DNA of 18,928 nucleotides from CAYWXK01 sp964462515 (GCA_964462515.1 CAYWXK010000059.1:1-18928); one strand, 5' to 3'. Shown: positions 6,837 to 15,204, counted from the stretch's first letter. Numbers and translations: made by a program. Notes: generated by a model from the letters alone, not told the origin.

Positions 6837-9707
6837 CTACTCAATATCTGCCAACCAGTTTTCGACAAATACATTAAGGTCCAGCATATCGACAGAATTA
6901 TCAGCAGGAATGCTAATATCGCAAGTAGGATTCCATCGCGCATCTCCAGGCTCAGTCAACCAGGCTAATGCAAACATGGCAAAGTCGCTGAAATCTATCT
7001 CGCAGTTATAATCAAAGTCGCCCATATAAGCATAGTTGAACTCATAGACGCCCATGTCCACGATGTCGGTGCCGTTACAATCTCCATCTATAATCCTCCG
7101 GTGACCGGCCAAGTCGGTCTGCGCCTCGGCGGGTACCGCAGCATTATCGCCATTGTCAATACACGGCGAACCTTCCGTCAGCCGTAGGTTGTCGTCCGAT
7201 GTGCCGGGGATATCGTCGGCTCCATCAGCATCTAAAAACAATGGGTCATCTCCATGGTTACTGGTTCCACCTAAAGCCCCGGTCCAACCCTGGATACAGG
7301 TATGGTTGATAACAGGGGCTGACTGGTAGTTGTGAATCTGTGCCGATTCATCTGTTCCGCCGGCGTCTGTGTTGTGCCAGAGAATCGAGTTTGTCAGCAT
7401 CGGGGCGCAGTAGAATCCGTTATAGATTCCGCCGCCCTCATCTGCCGCCGAGTTGGCGCTGAACGAGCAATTGGTCAAGGTCGGGCTGCAGAACTCCATG
7501 TTGAACATACCGCCTCCGCCTGCGGCTGAATTACCGGTGAAAATGCAGTTTGTTAGGATAGGATTACTGCCCGCATTGCCCATCCCGCCACCGACATAGT
7601 GAGAGTAATTGCCGCCAAAGGTACAGTTGGTCACCACCGAATGGCCCTCCCAACTGGACATTGCGCCACCTTCGAGACCCGACGCATTGCGGATGAACGT
7701 GCAGTTTGTTAATATCGGGTTGCATTCGCCGTCACCGTGTTCATAGTTGAACATTCCACCACCAGACTGTGCAGCCGAGTTACCAATAAACATGCATCCG
7801 GTCACTGTTGGGCTGCACGGGTTATCGTGCCCATTGTTGAACATCCCACCGCCACGATCGCGTTCGAATTCCGGTGGTCCGTTGGCATTCCCGGCGGTGA
7901 CAGTGAAACCATCCAGCACCGCTGTCTGGTCGATATTGCTGCCGGTAACGACATGGTAGCTGTTTTCTGACCGGGTTGGCTCGGTTAATAAATCACAAGG
8001 GTCATCTACATCCACGTCATTGCCATCGAGGTCACCGCTAAGGATGGTTTCGTACGTCTCGATATCTCGTTTATCAGGGTCTGGTTCACCATAGCCGGCG
8101 TAGCCACCCTTGACGGCAACACCATTCTTTAGTTGAAACGTTGCTTCGCGGTTGCCCGTTCCATTTGGATTGTCAGCATCCTCATCAGGTTTATAAATGC
8201 CTTCAGCTACCCAGATTTCATCGCCGAGCCTTGCCGCAGATAAGGCGTCCTGCAGGTAATTGAAGGCATCTTCCCAGGTTGAGCCGTCATTCTCACCTGC
8301 TGCATCGGCATCAACATATTTGATTTCCCTTACCACGACAATCGCCAGTGCCCACGGGCCGTCCAATCCCGTAACGAGGTCCTCGACCGAACCACTGCCT
8401 TCAGTGTTTCCCCGGTGGATTGCGCTGGTTATCGTGTCAGTCCAGTATATTATGTCCTCATCGGCATCAAGCAGCAGACCGTGCGGACGACCCAGACCAT
8501 CTTCCGGACCGAACAGGTCTTCAATTCCGCCTGTCCCATCGAGATTGGCACGTTGAATCTTCGAGCTGCCTCGGTCGCCCCAGTAAATCCTACCGGCAGG
8601 CAAATCCAGCACGATATCGCGGACATAATTCAGGCCGGTAATAAAATCCTCACTGCCGCTGCCATCCAGATTGGCCCGATGAATGACAGAATTCTGAACA
8701 TCGCTCCAGTAAATCCTGCTATTTGTCAAATCAAGCTCTATGTAATACGGCTGGCCCAGACCGCTAACAACATCTTCAATCGGTCCTGAGCCGTCAATAT
8801 TGGCACGTCGAATCCTGCTTAAGCCGCTCTCGGCGAAGTAAATCTTGCCGTTGTCCGCATCAAGTGCAATATCAGCCGGCAATGACAGTCCTGTTACAAT
8901 CTGCTCATCAACAGAACCATCGAGGCTGGACCGATGAATTACCCCAGTAACACTGTCGGCCCAGTACATCTTTTCACCTGCAACATCGATTGCCAGCCCG
9001 CGAGGTTCAACCAGCCCATCTGCCGAAGTGAGTATGTCCTCGACACATCCACTCTCGAGATTCACTCGCTGGATCTTGGCGCTATCCTTATCAGTCCAGT
9101 ACATCATCCTGCCGGAGCTGCTGCAGGGTTCACTCTGTACCGCATAGCCCGGCGAAGCAACATCGGGAATGAGGTTCGTGGACTGATAGGCACCGTTTTC
9201 GCCGACAATGCTAAGACCGAGAAATGTTCCGTTCATCGCCCACTCACTGGAAAATCCTGCTGTACGGCTTGGATACTCGACGAAAGTAATAAGGGCATTA
9301 TTGGGCTCATAGAGGAACACTCCATCGGCGCTGCCAAGACTGGAGAAACTGCCGGAAAAGTAGCTGGGGTCATATACGTTCACCTCTGCACCGAGGCCCC
9401 AATCTTCCTTCCAGGTGTCCCCGGGTGCAGCGACCGTATCACGAATTATGATAGATTCGCCCGCAACAATTGTGATGCTTCCGAATACATTCTGACCAGC
9501 TCGCTTGTGGTCATCGTCCCACGAATAGCCCGTCAAATCAACAGCCGAAGGGCCGGTATTGGTCAATTCCCACCAGTCACAATTTGTTGGCGGCTCGTGA
9601 ACGCTTTGGCTCATTATTTCAGTAATCGCCAGTTCCGCATCGGCCGTGGCAGTGAAGCAAAAACCCACCAGAATCAATAAAATCACCACCCCTTTTATTT
9701 TTCTCAT
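6837..9707 (-). CDS. Secreted mosaic protein: lamin-tail domain, YWTD propeller, beta-helix, dockerin
   Basis: The 956-residue product has a signal peptide at 1-24 (MRKIKGVVILLILVGFCFTA, cut near ADA|E). A lamin-tail (LTD) beta-sandwich follows at about 25-190 (ELAITEIM, WWELTNTGPSAVDLTGYSW). Next is a six-bladed LDL-receptor YWTD propeller at about 200-455, with blade motifs at residues 203 (YWTD), 248 (YWAD), 290 (YFAE), 333 (YWSD), 375 (YWGD) and 421 (YWTD), each followed by a copy of IHRANLDGSG-like sequence. Residues 464-860 are a Pmp-like right-handed beta-helix (NCTFIRNAS, GGGMFN repeats) opened by YVDADAAGENDGSTWEDAF. The C-terminus has dockerin-like calcium loops DFDYNCEIDFSDF and DISIPADNSVDMLDL. 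LTD and YWTD domains are binding modules, so an extracellular adhesive or scaffold role is likely, with no enzyme motif seen. AGGTGA about 5 bases before the ATG supports the start. Its beta-helix is paralogous to that at 9820-11583. Confidence 0.88.
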   Translation of the reverse strand: MRKIKGVVILLILVGFCFTATADAELAITEIMSQSVHEPPTNCDWWELTNTGPSAVDLTGYSWDDDHKRAGQNVFGSITIVAGESIIIRDTVAAPGDTWKEDWGLGAEVNVYDPSYFSGSFSSLGSADGVFLYEPNNALITFVEYPSRTAGFSSEWAMNGTFLGLSIVGENGAYQSTNLIPDVASPGYAVQSEPCSSSGRMMYWTDKDSAKIQRVNLESGCVEDILTSADGLVEPRGLAIDVAGEKMYWADSVTGVIHRSSLDGSVDEQIVTGLSLPADIALDADNGKIYFAESGLSRIRRANIDGSGPIEDVVSGLGQPYYIELDLTNSRIYWSDVQNSVIHRANLDGSGSEDFITGLNYVRDIVLDLPAGRIYWGDRGSSKIQRANLDGTGGIEDLFGPEDGLGRPHGLLLDADEDIIYWTDTITSAIHRGNTEGSGSVEDLVTGLDGPWALAIVVVREIKYVDADAAGENDGSTWEDAFNYLQDALSAARLGDEIWVAEGIYKPDEDADNPNGTGNREATFQLKNGVAVKGGYAGYGEPDPDKRDIETYETILSGDLDGNDVDVDDPCDLLTEPTRSENSYHVVTGSNIDQTAVLDGFTVTAGNANGPPEFERDRGGGMFNNGHDNPCSPTVTGCMFIGNSAAQSGGGMFNYEHGDGECNPILTNCTFIRNASGLEGGAMSSWEGHSVVTNCTFGGNYSHYVGGGMGNAGSNPILTNCIFTGNSAAGGGGMFNMEFCSPTLTNCSFSANSAADEGGGIYNGFYCAPMLTNSILWHNTDAGGTDESAQIHNYQSAPVINHTCIQGWTGALGGTSNHGDDPLFLDADGADDIPGTSDDNLRLTEGSPCIDNGDNAAVPAEAQTDLAGHRRIIDGDCNGTDIVDMGVYEFNYAYMGDFDYNCEIDFSDFAMFALAWLTEPGDARWNPTCDISIPADNSVDMLDLNVFVENWLADIE

Positions 9708-9819
9708 TTTTCACCTATCTAAGATACATAGCAACAGGATTTATACCACCGATATAATAGATATTGCTGATAAGATTCTAAAACATATTGTCCACATTTA
9801 TACTCCCTTCAAAAACTCG

Positions 9820-11583
9820 TTAGGGTCTATTATCTTCCAGCCAGTGGAAAGCGATAAGCGCAAAGTCTTTGAGATTAACGATGCAGTCGCCGTTGATGTC
9901 GCCGGCAATAATGGTTCCGCAAGGCGGCTTACCAAAATATGATTTGCTTGCTTCTACCGTGCCGCCGTAAGCGCCGATGTTAATAATTCCACCATTAGGA
10001 AATGGCTCAAGGCCGATGGGACTTGCAGGGTCGCCGGCGTCAATACACAAACTCGTCACATCATCCTTCGTCCATCGTCCTTCGTTTGCATCCCATCTGC
10101 CTGCCTGGGATTTCAAATGGTAATCATCATTGTTTGCATCTGCAAAGCAGGGGTCGGCATTGATATTGCCGGTGCCACCCAGAGAGCCGGTCCAGCCCTG
10201 GAGCAGGCAATAATTGATAATTGGCGTTCCATCCTGAAAACTTATCTGTCCGGGCTGTCCGGTTCCGCTGATGTCAGTGTTATTCCAAAAGATACAGTTA
10301 AGGAGTATTGGTCTGAAGTTGTAGTTATTTGTGATACACATCCCACCGCCGGTCTGAGCGGCTAAATTTTTACAGAAGGTGCAGTTGACCAGCTCTGGAG
10401 CGCTACCTGTGGTGTTGTAAAATCCTGCACCGATTTGTGCCGAGTTTTCGCTGAATATGCAGTTGTTTAGTATTGGGTCGCTGTATCCGTCATTGGCGAT
10501 TCCGCCGCCGAAAAAGGCTGAATTTCTGATGAACCGGCAGCCTGTCAAAATGGTATCTGTATCGCCTTGATATATTCCGCCGCCGTAGCGGGATGAGTTG
10601 GCGGTGAAAGTGCAGTCTGTTATAATCAGGTCGCCTTCATAATTGGATAGTCCTCCACCGTGGTCGCCGGCCGTGTTCTCGATAAATACACAATTGTTCA
10701 GTATGGGAGCAGAGCAGTCGTTATCTATTCCTCCTCCTTTGTAGCCGGCAGAGTTCTTGATAAAAGTGCAGTCGGTCAGTATTGCATAGTTGCATATTGT
10801 TCCACCGCCGGACGTAGCCGCAAAATTCCTGATGAATGCGCAATTGGTGAGAGTAATATTGCTGCCGCCGTTGAGCATTCCGCCTGCGTGTATAGCGGCG
10901 TTATTGCTGAATGTGCAGTTGATAAAAATGGGGCTGCCTGAGTGGATGACCAGAGCACCGCCTTGAGAAGCGGTATTTCTGATTAAGGTGCAGTTAAGTA
11001 TGGTTGGTCGGCCTGATTGAATGAGGATTCCGCCGCCATAGTAGATAGGCCACTCACGATATGCGTTGCCGCCGGTGATGGTGAAGCCATCGAGAATGGT
11101 GTTAGCGTCATTGTCGCCGGCGGTTACTATGTGATAGCAATTGTCGGAGCGGGTGGGTTCGGAGAGCAAATCGCAGGGGTCGCTTACATTTACATCGTTT
11201 CCAGCAAGGTCGCCGCTCAGGATAGCTTTGTATGCGTCAATGTTTCTGGCATTCGGGTCTGGTGCGCCTAAGCTGGCGTAGCCGCCATTGAGGGTTACGC
11301 CGTTTTTGAGCTGGAATGTTTCCGCCTTCCCGAGATTGGGTCTGTCGCTTAGAACAAATAGGTCGGGTTTGTAAATACCCTGGGCTACGCGGAGCTCATC
11401 GCCATAATCAGCCATCATCAAGGCATCCTGAAGGAACTTATAGGCATTTCGCCACGATGAGCCGTCATTTAGGCCGTTGGCATCGTCATCGACGCAGATT
11501 ATTTTAGCCTGGCAGGGTAGGGCCAGCATTAGTGAAACTAAAGACACGGCTAACCGGGTTTTTACGTTTGCTCCAATAGCCAA
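9820..11583 (-). CDS. Secreted Pmp-like beta-helix protein with a half dockerin
   Basis: This is a 587-residue exported protein. The signal peptide covers residues 1-26 (LAVSLVSLMLALPCQA|K). It is followed by IICVDDDANGLNDGSSWRNA, the opening found in many planctomycete beta-helix proteins. About ten helix turns with alternating GGG and NCTF.NNSA motifs follow, for example GGGIDNDCSAPILNNCVFIENTAG. The C-terminus carries one dockerin-type calcium loop (AGDINGDCIVNLKDFALIAFHW) where full dockerins have two. The start is TTG at 11583: GAGGAG lies 8 bases upstream, an in-frame TGA lies five codons further up, and no ATG lies before the signal peptide core. A sigma-70-type promoter sits at 11619-11648. 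Residues 30-180 are closely related to residues 464-620 of the 956-residue neighbour. No catalytic site can be assigned. Carbohydrate or surface binding is inference. Confidence 0.87.
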   Translation of the reverse strand: MAIGANVKTRLAVSLVSLMLALPCQAKIICVDDDANGLNDGSSWRNAYKFLQDALMMADYGDELRVAQGIYKPDLFVLSDRPNLGKAETFQLKNGVTLNGGYASLGAPDPNARNIDAYKAILSGDLAGNDVNVSDPCDLLSEPTRSDNCYHIVTAGDNDANTILDGFTITGGNAYREWPIYYGGGILIQSGRPTILNCTLIRNTASQGGALVIHSGSPIFINCTFSNNAAIHAGGMLNGGSNITLTNCAFIRNFAATSGGGTICNYAILTDCTFIKNSAGYKGGGIDNDCSAPILNNCVFIENTAGDHGGGLSNYEGDLIITDCTFTANSSRYGGGIYQGDTDTILTGCRFIRNSAFFGGGIANDGYSDPILNNCIFSENSAQIGAGFYNTTGSAPELVNCTFCKNLAAQTGGGMCITNNYNFRPILLNCIFWNNTDISGTGQPGQISFQDGTPIINYCLLQGWTGSLGGTGNINADPCFADANNDDYHLKSQAGRWDANEGRWTKDDVTSLCIDAGDPASPIGLEPFPNGGIINIGAYGGTVEASKSYFGKPPCGTIIAGDINGDCIVNLKDFALIAFHWLEDNRP

Positions 11584-11618
11584 TGTGTTTGCTCCTCAAA
11601 AGGACTATCTTTTCTCGT

Positions 11619-11648
11619 ATTATACCATAAAAGGAGAGGCGAAGGCAA
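11619..11648 (-). promoter_or_regulatory. Extended -10 sigma-70 promoter for the beta-helix gene at 11583
   Basis: The minus strand has TTGCCT (11643-11648), an 18-base spacer and TATAAT (11619-11624). TGG directly before the TATAAT makes an extended -10. The expected transcript start is near 11612, giving a leader of roughly 30 bases that contains the GAGGAG ribosome binding site. The -35 box matches four of six consensus bases and the -10 box matches all six. Confidence 0.6.
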
Positions 11649-11662
11649 GCTCGATTTGCGAT

Positions 11663-11719
11663 TGTGGCACGGCCATCCTGGCCGTGTCTGGTCTTCACGG
11701 GCTGGAAGCCCGTGCCACA
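11663..11719. repeat. Double-hairpin REP-like palindromic element
   Basis: Two perfect stem-loops stand side by side: CACGGCCA-TCC-TGGCCGTG (11668-11686) and CACGGGCT-GGA-AGCCCGTG (11696-11714). An outer 10-bp inverted repeat, TGTGGCACGG / CCGTGCCACA (11663-11672 and 11710-11719), encloses both, so the whole can fold as a two-armed cruciform. The layout fits REP/BIME-type elements mobilised by RAYT (IS200-like) transposases. It lies between divergent genes, so a shared terminator role is unlikely. Only one copy is in the window. Confidence 0.65.
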
Positions 11720-11816
11720 TGTGGAATTTAGGAAAAATTGTTGCAATTTTAGGTGGATGTGGTTAGGATTTAAGCCCCCTTTACGGTTTCAATAAGGGGC
11801 TGAGGCTGATAGTAAG

Positions 11817-12113
11817 ATGGAACAGATGAATGAAAAAGGCGGTAAAGAGGGGGAAACGGCTGTAAGCCAGCTCGTAAGGGATTATGTTGCCAGGCTTAGC
11901 AATGAGCATAAAATGCTGGTGATTTTGAAGGCACAGTTGTATGGCGGGAGCTGGGAGCCGATGCTTGATGACCTGCGGAACCGACTGACAGGTAAGCCAT
12001 ATATATTTAAGCTGGTGAATCGAATAAAAGACGATATACAGCGGATTGAGGAGATGAAGAAATTTGAAGATGAACATCAGGTTGATATGGCGGACTATGT
12101 GGAAATGCCGTAA
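11817..12113 (+). CDS. Small soluble protein of unknown function
   Basis: I do not recognise this 98-residue protein. It has no signal peptide or membrane segment. It is charged and probably mostly helical, with a conspicuous stretch LSNEHKMLVILKAQLYGGSW, then DDLRNRLTGKPYIFKLVNRI and an acidic helix rich in Glu and Lys. It has no cysteine motif and no clear DNA-binding helix-turn-helix. The start is ATG at 11817, with GAGG about 13 bases upstream, which is a weak site. A second in-frame ATG lies three codons later. It is the first gene of a plus-strand block, and the propeller gene follows 39 bases downstream, so the two may be co-transcribed. The codon pattern looks like its neighbours, which supports a real gene. 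Confidence 0.65.
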   Translation: MEQMNEKGGKEGETAVSQLVRDYVARLSNEHKMLVILKAQLYGGSWEPMLDDLRNRLTGKPYIFKLVNRIKDDIQRIEEMKKFEDEHQVDMADYVEMP

Positions 12114-12152
12114 AAGAAAGGAAGAAGGCAAAAGTAAAAAATTGGATAGGCG

Positions 12153-13292
12153 ATGTTCAAAATGACAGGATATAAATTGGTTTTAGCGGCGGCTGTTTTG
12201 GCTCTGTGTGGTGCATCGAGCGGATTTGATTCAGAAGATAGTGAACGCTGGCTGGTTCTGCCGAAGCTGCTTAAAAGCGCGAAGTTGGAGGTATTGTGGG
12301 ATAATGAGCTGCCGATTAAGAAGGGTGAAAGTCTAAAAAAGCTGTTTATCTTAGGGGAGCGAGTTTATGCACTTTCGGACCGCAATTATTTGATTTCGTT
12401 AGATAGAGAGAAAGGCCAGATACTATTTAGTAAGACTGTTGCAGCGGGAGCGGCGGTGGATGAGCTGAGACTTTATGAAGATGGGCTTATGTTTGTGCTG
12501 GGCAGCACTCTGGTTGAGTTAGATATCAAGAACGGGACGGAGCGGAAAGCAAGGCGGATAGAGTTTGGTATAAAATGTCCTGCGGCTCGCAACAGTGAGT
12601 ATTTTTACATAAGCGGGGTTGACAGGCGGCTGCACGTTTTGAATGCGGAGGATGGGGTTGAAATTTTTGAGGTGGCGGCGGAAAATAATTCGATGATTAC
12701 ATCGATAGCTGCTGGTGAGGATTTTGTGGTTTTTGGGACGGATGCCGGCAATGTGATAAGTATGGCGCCAAACAGGAGGCCGATGCGGCTGTGGCAATTT
12801 GATGCAGGCGATGGGATTGTCGGGCAGATTGTAAGGAACGGCACGTCATTATTTTTTGCAAGCAAGGATATGCAAGTCTATAGGGTTGATGCCGCTGGGC
12901 GAACCAATATGAGGCTTGTGTGGAAGTATCAGATGCCCGGTGTTCTCCAGAGCGCTCCAACTGTGGCGGATAATACGGTATATCAGTATGCTCGCGGCAA
13001 AGGTTTGACGGCGATAGACAGGGAGAAGAGCCGGGCTATATGGTCATTGGCAGACGGTGTGGATTTGCTGGCGGAGGCGGCAGGCAAGGCGTATGTGATT
13101 ACAAAAGATAGAAAACTTGTAGTAATGGATAATGCAGCGGGAAAGCAGCTTTATTCGGTTAATTTTGCGAGTGTTTCGCGATACGTGGTCAACGCGACGG
13201 ACCCGCGAATTTACATTGGCGATGAGAATGGGCGGGTTGCTTGTTTGCGGCCGGCCCAGGATAGTGGACGGGCAACAGTCGTTGGTCGTTAG
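12153..13292 (+). CDS. Exported PQQ-type beta-propeller protein
   Basis: The 379-residue product has an N-terminal signal sequence (about residues 1-24, LVLAAAVLALCGASSG). The rest is a set of beta-propeller blades of the PQQ/BamB type. The repeated pattern is an [YFI]-rich strand, then a short turn with D.EKG or NAEDG, then I/L-W or F: LISLDREKGQILFSK, LHVLNAEDGVEIFEV, LTAIDREKSRAIWSL, LVVMDNAAGKQLYSV, IYIGDENGRVACLRP. Such propellers usually act as periplasmic or outer-membrane binding scaffolds. No quinone-enzyme catalytic residues are visible, so an alcohol-dehydrogenase role is not suggested. The ATG at 12153 has GGATAGG close upstream, and an ATG at 12162 is a possible alternative. The last codons run into a heptamer repeat that also supplies the TAG stop. 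purH follows after 53 bases. Confidence 0.8.
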   Translation: MFKMTGYKLVLAAAVLALCGASSGFDSEDSERWLVLPKLLKSAKLEVLWDNELPIKKGESLKKLFILGERVYALSDRNYLISLDREKGQILFSKTVAAGAAVDELRLYEDGLMFVLGSTLVELDIKNGTERKARRIEFGIKCPAARNSEYFYISGVDRRLHVLNAEDGVEIFEVAAENNSMITSIAAGEDFVVFGTDAGNVISMAPNRRPMRLWQFDAGDGIVGQIVRNGTSLFFASKDMQVYRVDAAGRTNMRLVWKYQMPGVLQSAPTVADNTVYQYARGKGLTAIDREKSRAIWSLADGVDLLAEAAGKAYVITKDRKLVVMDNAAGKQLYSVNFASVSRYVVNATDPRIYIGDENGRVACLRPAQDSGRATVVGR

Positions 13293-13312
13293 TAAGTAGT
13301 CGATAATCAATA
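13278..13312. repeat. Degenerate heptamer tandem repeat (5 units) at a gene's 3' end
   Basis: GTCGTTG, GTCGTTA, GTAAGTA, GTCGATA and ATCAATA follow each other with exact 7-base phase. The tract overlaps the last codons and the stop of the propeller gene and fills part of the gap to purH. It resembles slippage-derived intergenic heptamer repeats, and the units are degenerate. It shares 7-base periodicity with the tract at 6636-6656. Confidence 0.45.
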
Positions 13313-13345
13313 ACATTTAGATTCCGGTAAGGAGAAGGAGTTCCT

Positions 13346-14956
13346 ATGGATGTGAAAATTAAGACGGCGTTGATTAGTGTTTCTGACAAGAGCGGTGCGG
13401 TTGAATTTGCCAAGGCGCTGGCCAAGATGGGGGTGAAGATAATCAGCACGGGAGGGACGGCCAAGACGATGAGTGCGGCAGGGGTGAATGTCGTTAGTAT
13501 TGAGTCTGTGACGGGATTTCCGGAGATGATGGATGGGCGGGTGAAGACGCTGCATCCGAAGATTCACGGGGCGCTATTGGGGCTGCGTGACAAAAGCGAA
13601 CATACGGAGGCGATGAAGAAGCACGGCATTGAGCCGATTGATTTGGTTTGCGTGAATCTGTACCCGTTTGAGCAGACGATTGCAAAGAGCGGCTGCACGC
13701 TGGAAGAGGCGATTGAGAATATTGATATTGGTGGGCCGAGCATGATTCGCTCGGCTGCGAAGAACCATAAGTTTGTTACAGTGGTGACGCAGCCGGAGCA
13801 ATACAGCAGGGTAATCGAAGAGATGCAGAAAAAGGGCGGGGCGGTCAGTGAGGAGCTGCGAAGCGACTGTGCGAGGGCTGCTTTTGGGGTAACGTCCTGC
13901 TACGATGCTGCGATAGCAAAGTATCTTAACGGCAGGGCGGGCGTGGAATATCCAGAGAGGATTGCTATTGCACTTCGGAAAGAAACAGGGCTGCGATATG
14001 GGGAGAATCCACATCAAAGCGCAGCATTTTATAAGCTGGCGGCGAACGGGGAACCATCGGTGAGCAGCGGCAGACTGCTGGGGGGTGGGACGGAGATTAG
14101 CTTCAATAATCTTTTGGATGCGAATGCGGCATTTGAGCTTGCAAAGGAGTTTAGTAAACCTGCGGCGGTGGTTGTTAAGCATCTTAATCCGTGCGGGTGC
14201 GCGGTTGATGAGGACATTTGCGTGGCATACCGCAAGGCATACGAAGGCGACGTGGTCAGTGCGTTCGGCGGAATTATTGCTCTTAACAGGAAAGTCGATG
14301 TCGAGCTGGCCAGAATGATAATGGAATCTTACAGTTTGTTTGGTAAGGCGAGGGGAGCGAACGGCTTTTTTGCTGAGGTGGTTGTTGCACCAGAATTTGA
14401 TGAGGAGGCGGTTGGGATAATCCGGACGCTAAAGAGCTGGGGCAGCAGGGTTCGGCTTATTGAGACCGGGCCGATTGACAGGGCAAAAATAGATAGCAAT
14501 GAGTTTGATGTCCGGTGCGTTGTGGGGGGGCTGCTGCTGCAAAAGAGGGATTTGGCTGGTTGGGAGCCTGATGTGTTGACTTATCCAACCAAGGCCAAGC
14601 CGACAAGCAGTCAGCTTGAAGATTTAAGAATTGCCTGGCTGGTTGCCAAGCACACCAAGAGTAATACGATTGTGCTTGTTAAGAACGAAAGGGTGCTGGG
14701 AGTGGGAGCGGGGCAGATGAACCGGGTTGAGTCGGGTCAGCTTGCGATAAAGCACGCGGGCGATGAGGTAAAAGGATGTGCGATGGCCTCCGATGCGTTT
14801 TTCCCGTTCCCGGATAACGTTGAAAATGCCGGCAAGGCGGGCGTAGCTTGCATAGTCCAGCCCGGCGGCTCGCAAAAGGACGATGAGGTCATTGCCTGCG
14901 CCGACAAATACGGCATCGCAATGGTCTTTACCGGTAAAAGGCACTTCAAGCATTAA
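13346..14956 (+). CDS. purH: Bifunctional AICAR formyltransferase / IMP cyclohydrolase
   Basis: PurH catalyses the last two steps of de novo IMP synthesis in the cytosol: formylation of AICAR with 10-formyl-THF, then ring closure. The 536-residue protein has the N-terminal MGS-like cyclohydrolase domain (TALISVSDKSG, ISTGGTAKTM, MDGRVKTLHPKIHGALL, VNLYPF, NIDIGGPSMIRSAAKNH). The C-terminal transformylase domain has LRYGENPHQ, the catalytic KHLNPCG Lys-His pair, SAFGGIIALN, SDAFFPFPDNVE, IVQPGGS and the typical end VFTGKRHF. Its length is normal to slightly long. GGAG about 9 bases before the ATG supports the start. No other purine gene is adjacent. Just behind it lies hicB, and then a second copy of the last 13 codons. 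In about the last 150 bases, codons shift toward C-ending forms compared with the GGG- and GCG-rich body. Confidence 0.97.
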   Translation: MDVKIKTALISVSDKSGAVEFAKALAKMGVKIISTGGTAKTMSAAGVNVVSIESVTGFPEMMDGRVKTLHPKIHGALLGLRDKSEHTEAMKKHGIEPIDLVCVNLYPFEQTIAKSGCTLEEAIENIDIGGPSMIRSAAKNHKFVTVVTQPEQYSRVIEEMQKKGGAVSEELRSDCARAAFGVTSCYDAAIAKYLNGRAGVEYPERIAIALRKETGLRYGENPHQSAAFYKLAANGEPSVSSGRLLGGGTEISFNNLLDANAAFELAKEFSKPAAVVVKHLNPCGCAVDEDICVAYRKAYEGDVVSAFGGIIALNRKVDVELARMIMESYSLFGKARGANGFFAEVVVAPEFDEEAVGIIRTLKSWGSRVRLIETGPIDRAKIDSNEFDVRCVVGGLLLQKRDLAGWEPDVLTYPTKAKPTSSQLEDLRIAWLVAKHTKSNTIVLVKNERVLGVGAGQMNRVESGQLAIKHAGDEVKGCAMASDAFFPFPDNVENAGKAGVACIVQPGGSQKDDEVIACADKYGIAMVFTGKRHFKH

Positions 14957-14991
14957 CATAACGATGTTTGGAAGAATCGAGGTTACAAACT

Positions 14992-15204
14992 ATGCGGTAT
15001 AGAATTTTGATTGAGCAGGATGAAGATGGGACGTTTGTGGCAGAATGCCCTTCTTTGCCTGGGTGTATTTCCCAGGGGAAAAGTCGAAAAGAAGCGCTGG
15101 AGAACATTCAAGATGCTATTAAAGGATACTTGGAGAGCTTAAAGAAACATAACGAGCCTATTCCGCCAACGATCGAGGAAGAAATTGTTGAGGTGACAAT
15201 GTGA
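14992..15204 (+). CDS. hicB: HicB-family antitoxin
   Basis: HicB neutralises the HicA mRNA endonuclease and represses its own operon. The 70-residue product MRYRILIEQDEDGTFVAECP is followed by SLPGCISQGKSRKEALENI, the classic partial RNase H-like HicB fold (YP.LPGC.SQG.T.EEAL.N). The C-terminal part (KKHNEPIPPTIEEEIVEVTM) is short and lacks an added ribbon-helix-helix or HTH domain, so this is the minimal form. I chose the ATG at 14992, which has GAGG about 9 bases upstream, over a TTG at 14968. The stop overlaps the hicA GTG start by 4 bases (GTGA), showing translational coupling. The order hicB then hicA is the less common orientation but well known. It begins only 35 bases after purH stops. 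Confidence 0.88.
   Translation: MRYRILIEQDEDGTFVAECPSLPGCISQGKSRKEALENIQDAIKGYLESLKKHNEPIPPTIEEEIVEVTM

Noticed and set aside
10500..11100. Regular spaced repeats within the beta-helix genes that might suggest a CRISPR array
   Set aside because: The repeats are coding, vary in sequence and spacing, and match beta-helix turns in frame. They are not identical direct repeats with unique spacers.
11477..11731. Open frames crossing the REP-like element on both strands
   Set aside because: They overlap a palindrome and the 5' region of the beta-helix gene and have no recognisable domain. The promoter at 11619-11648 indicates non-coding sequence.
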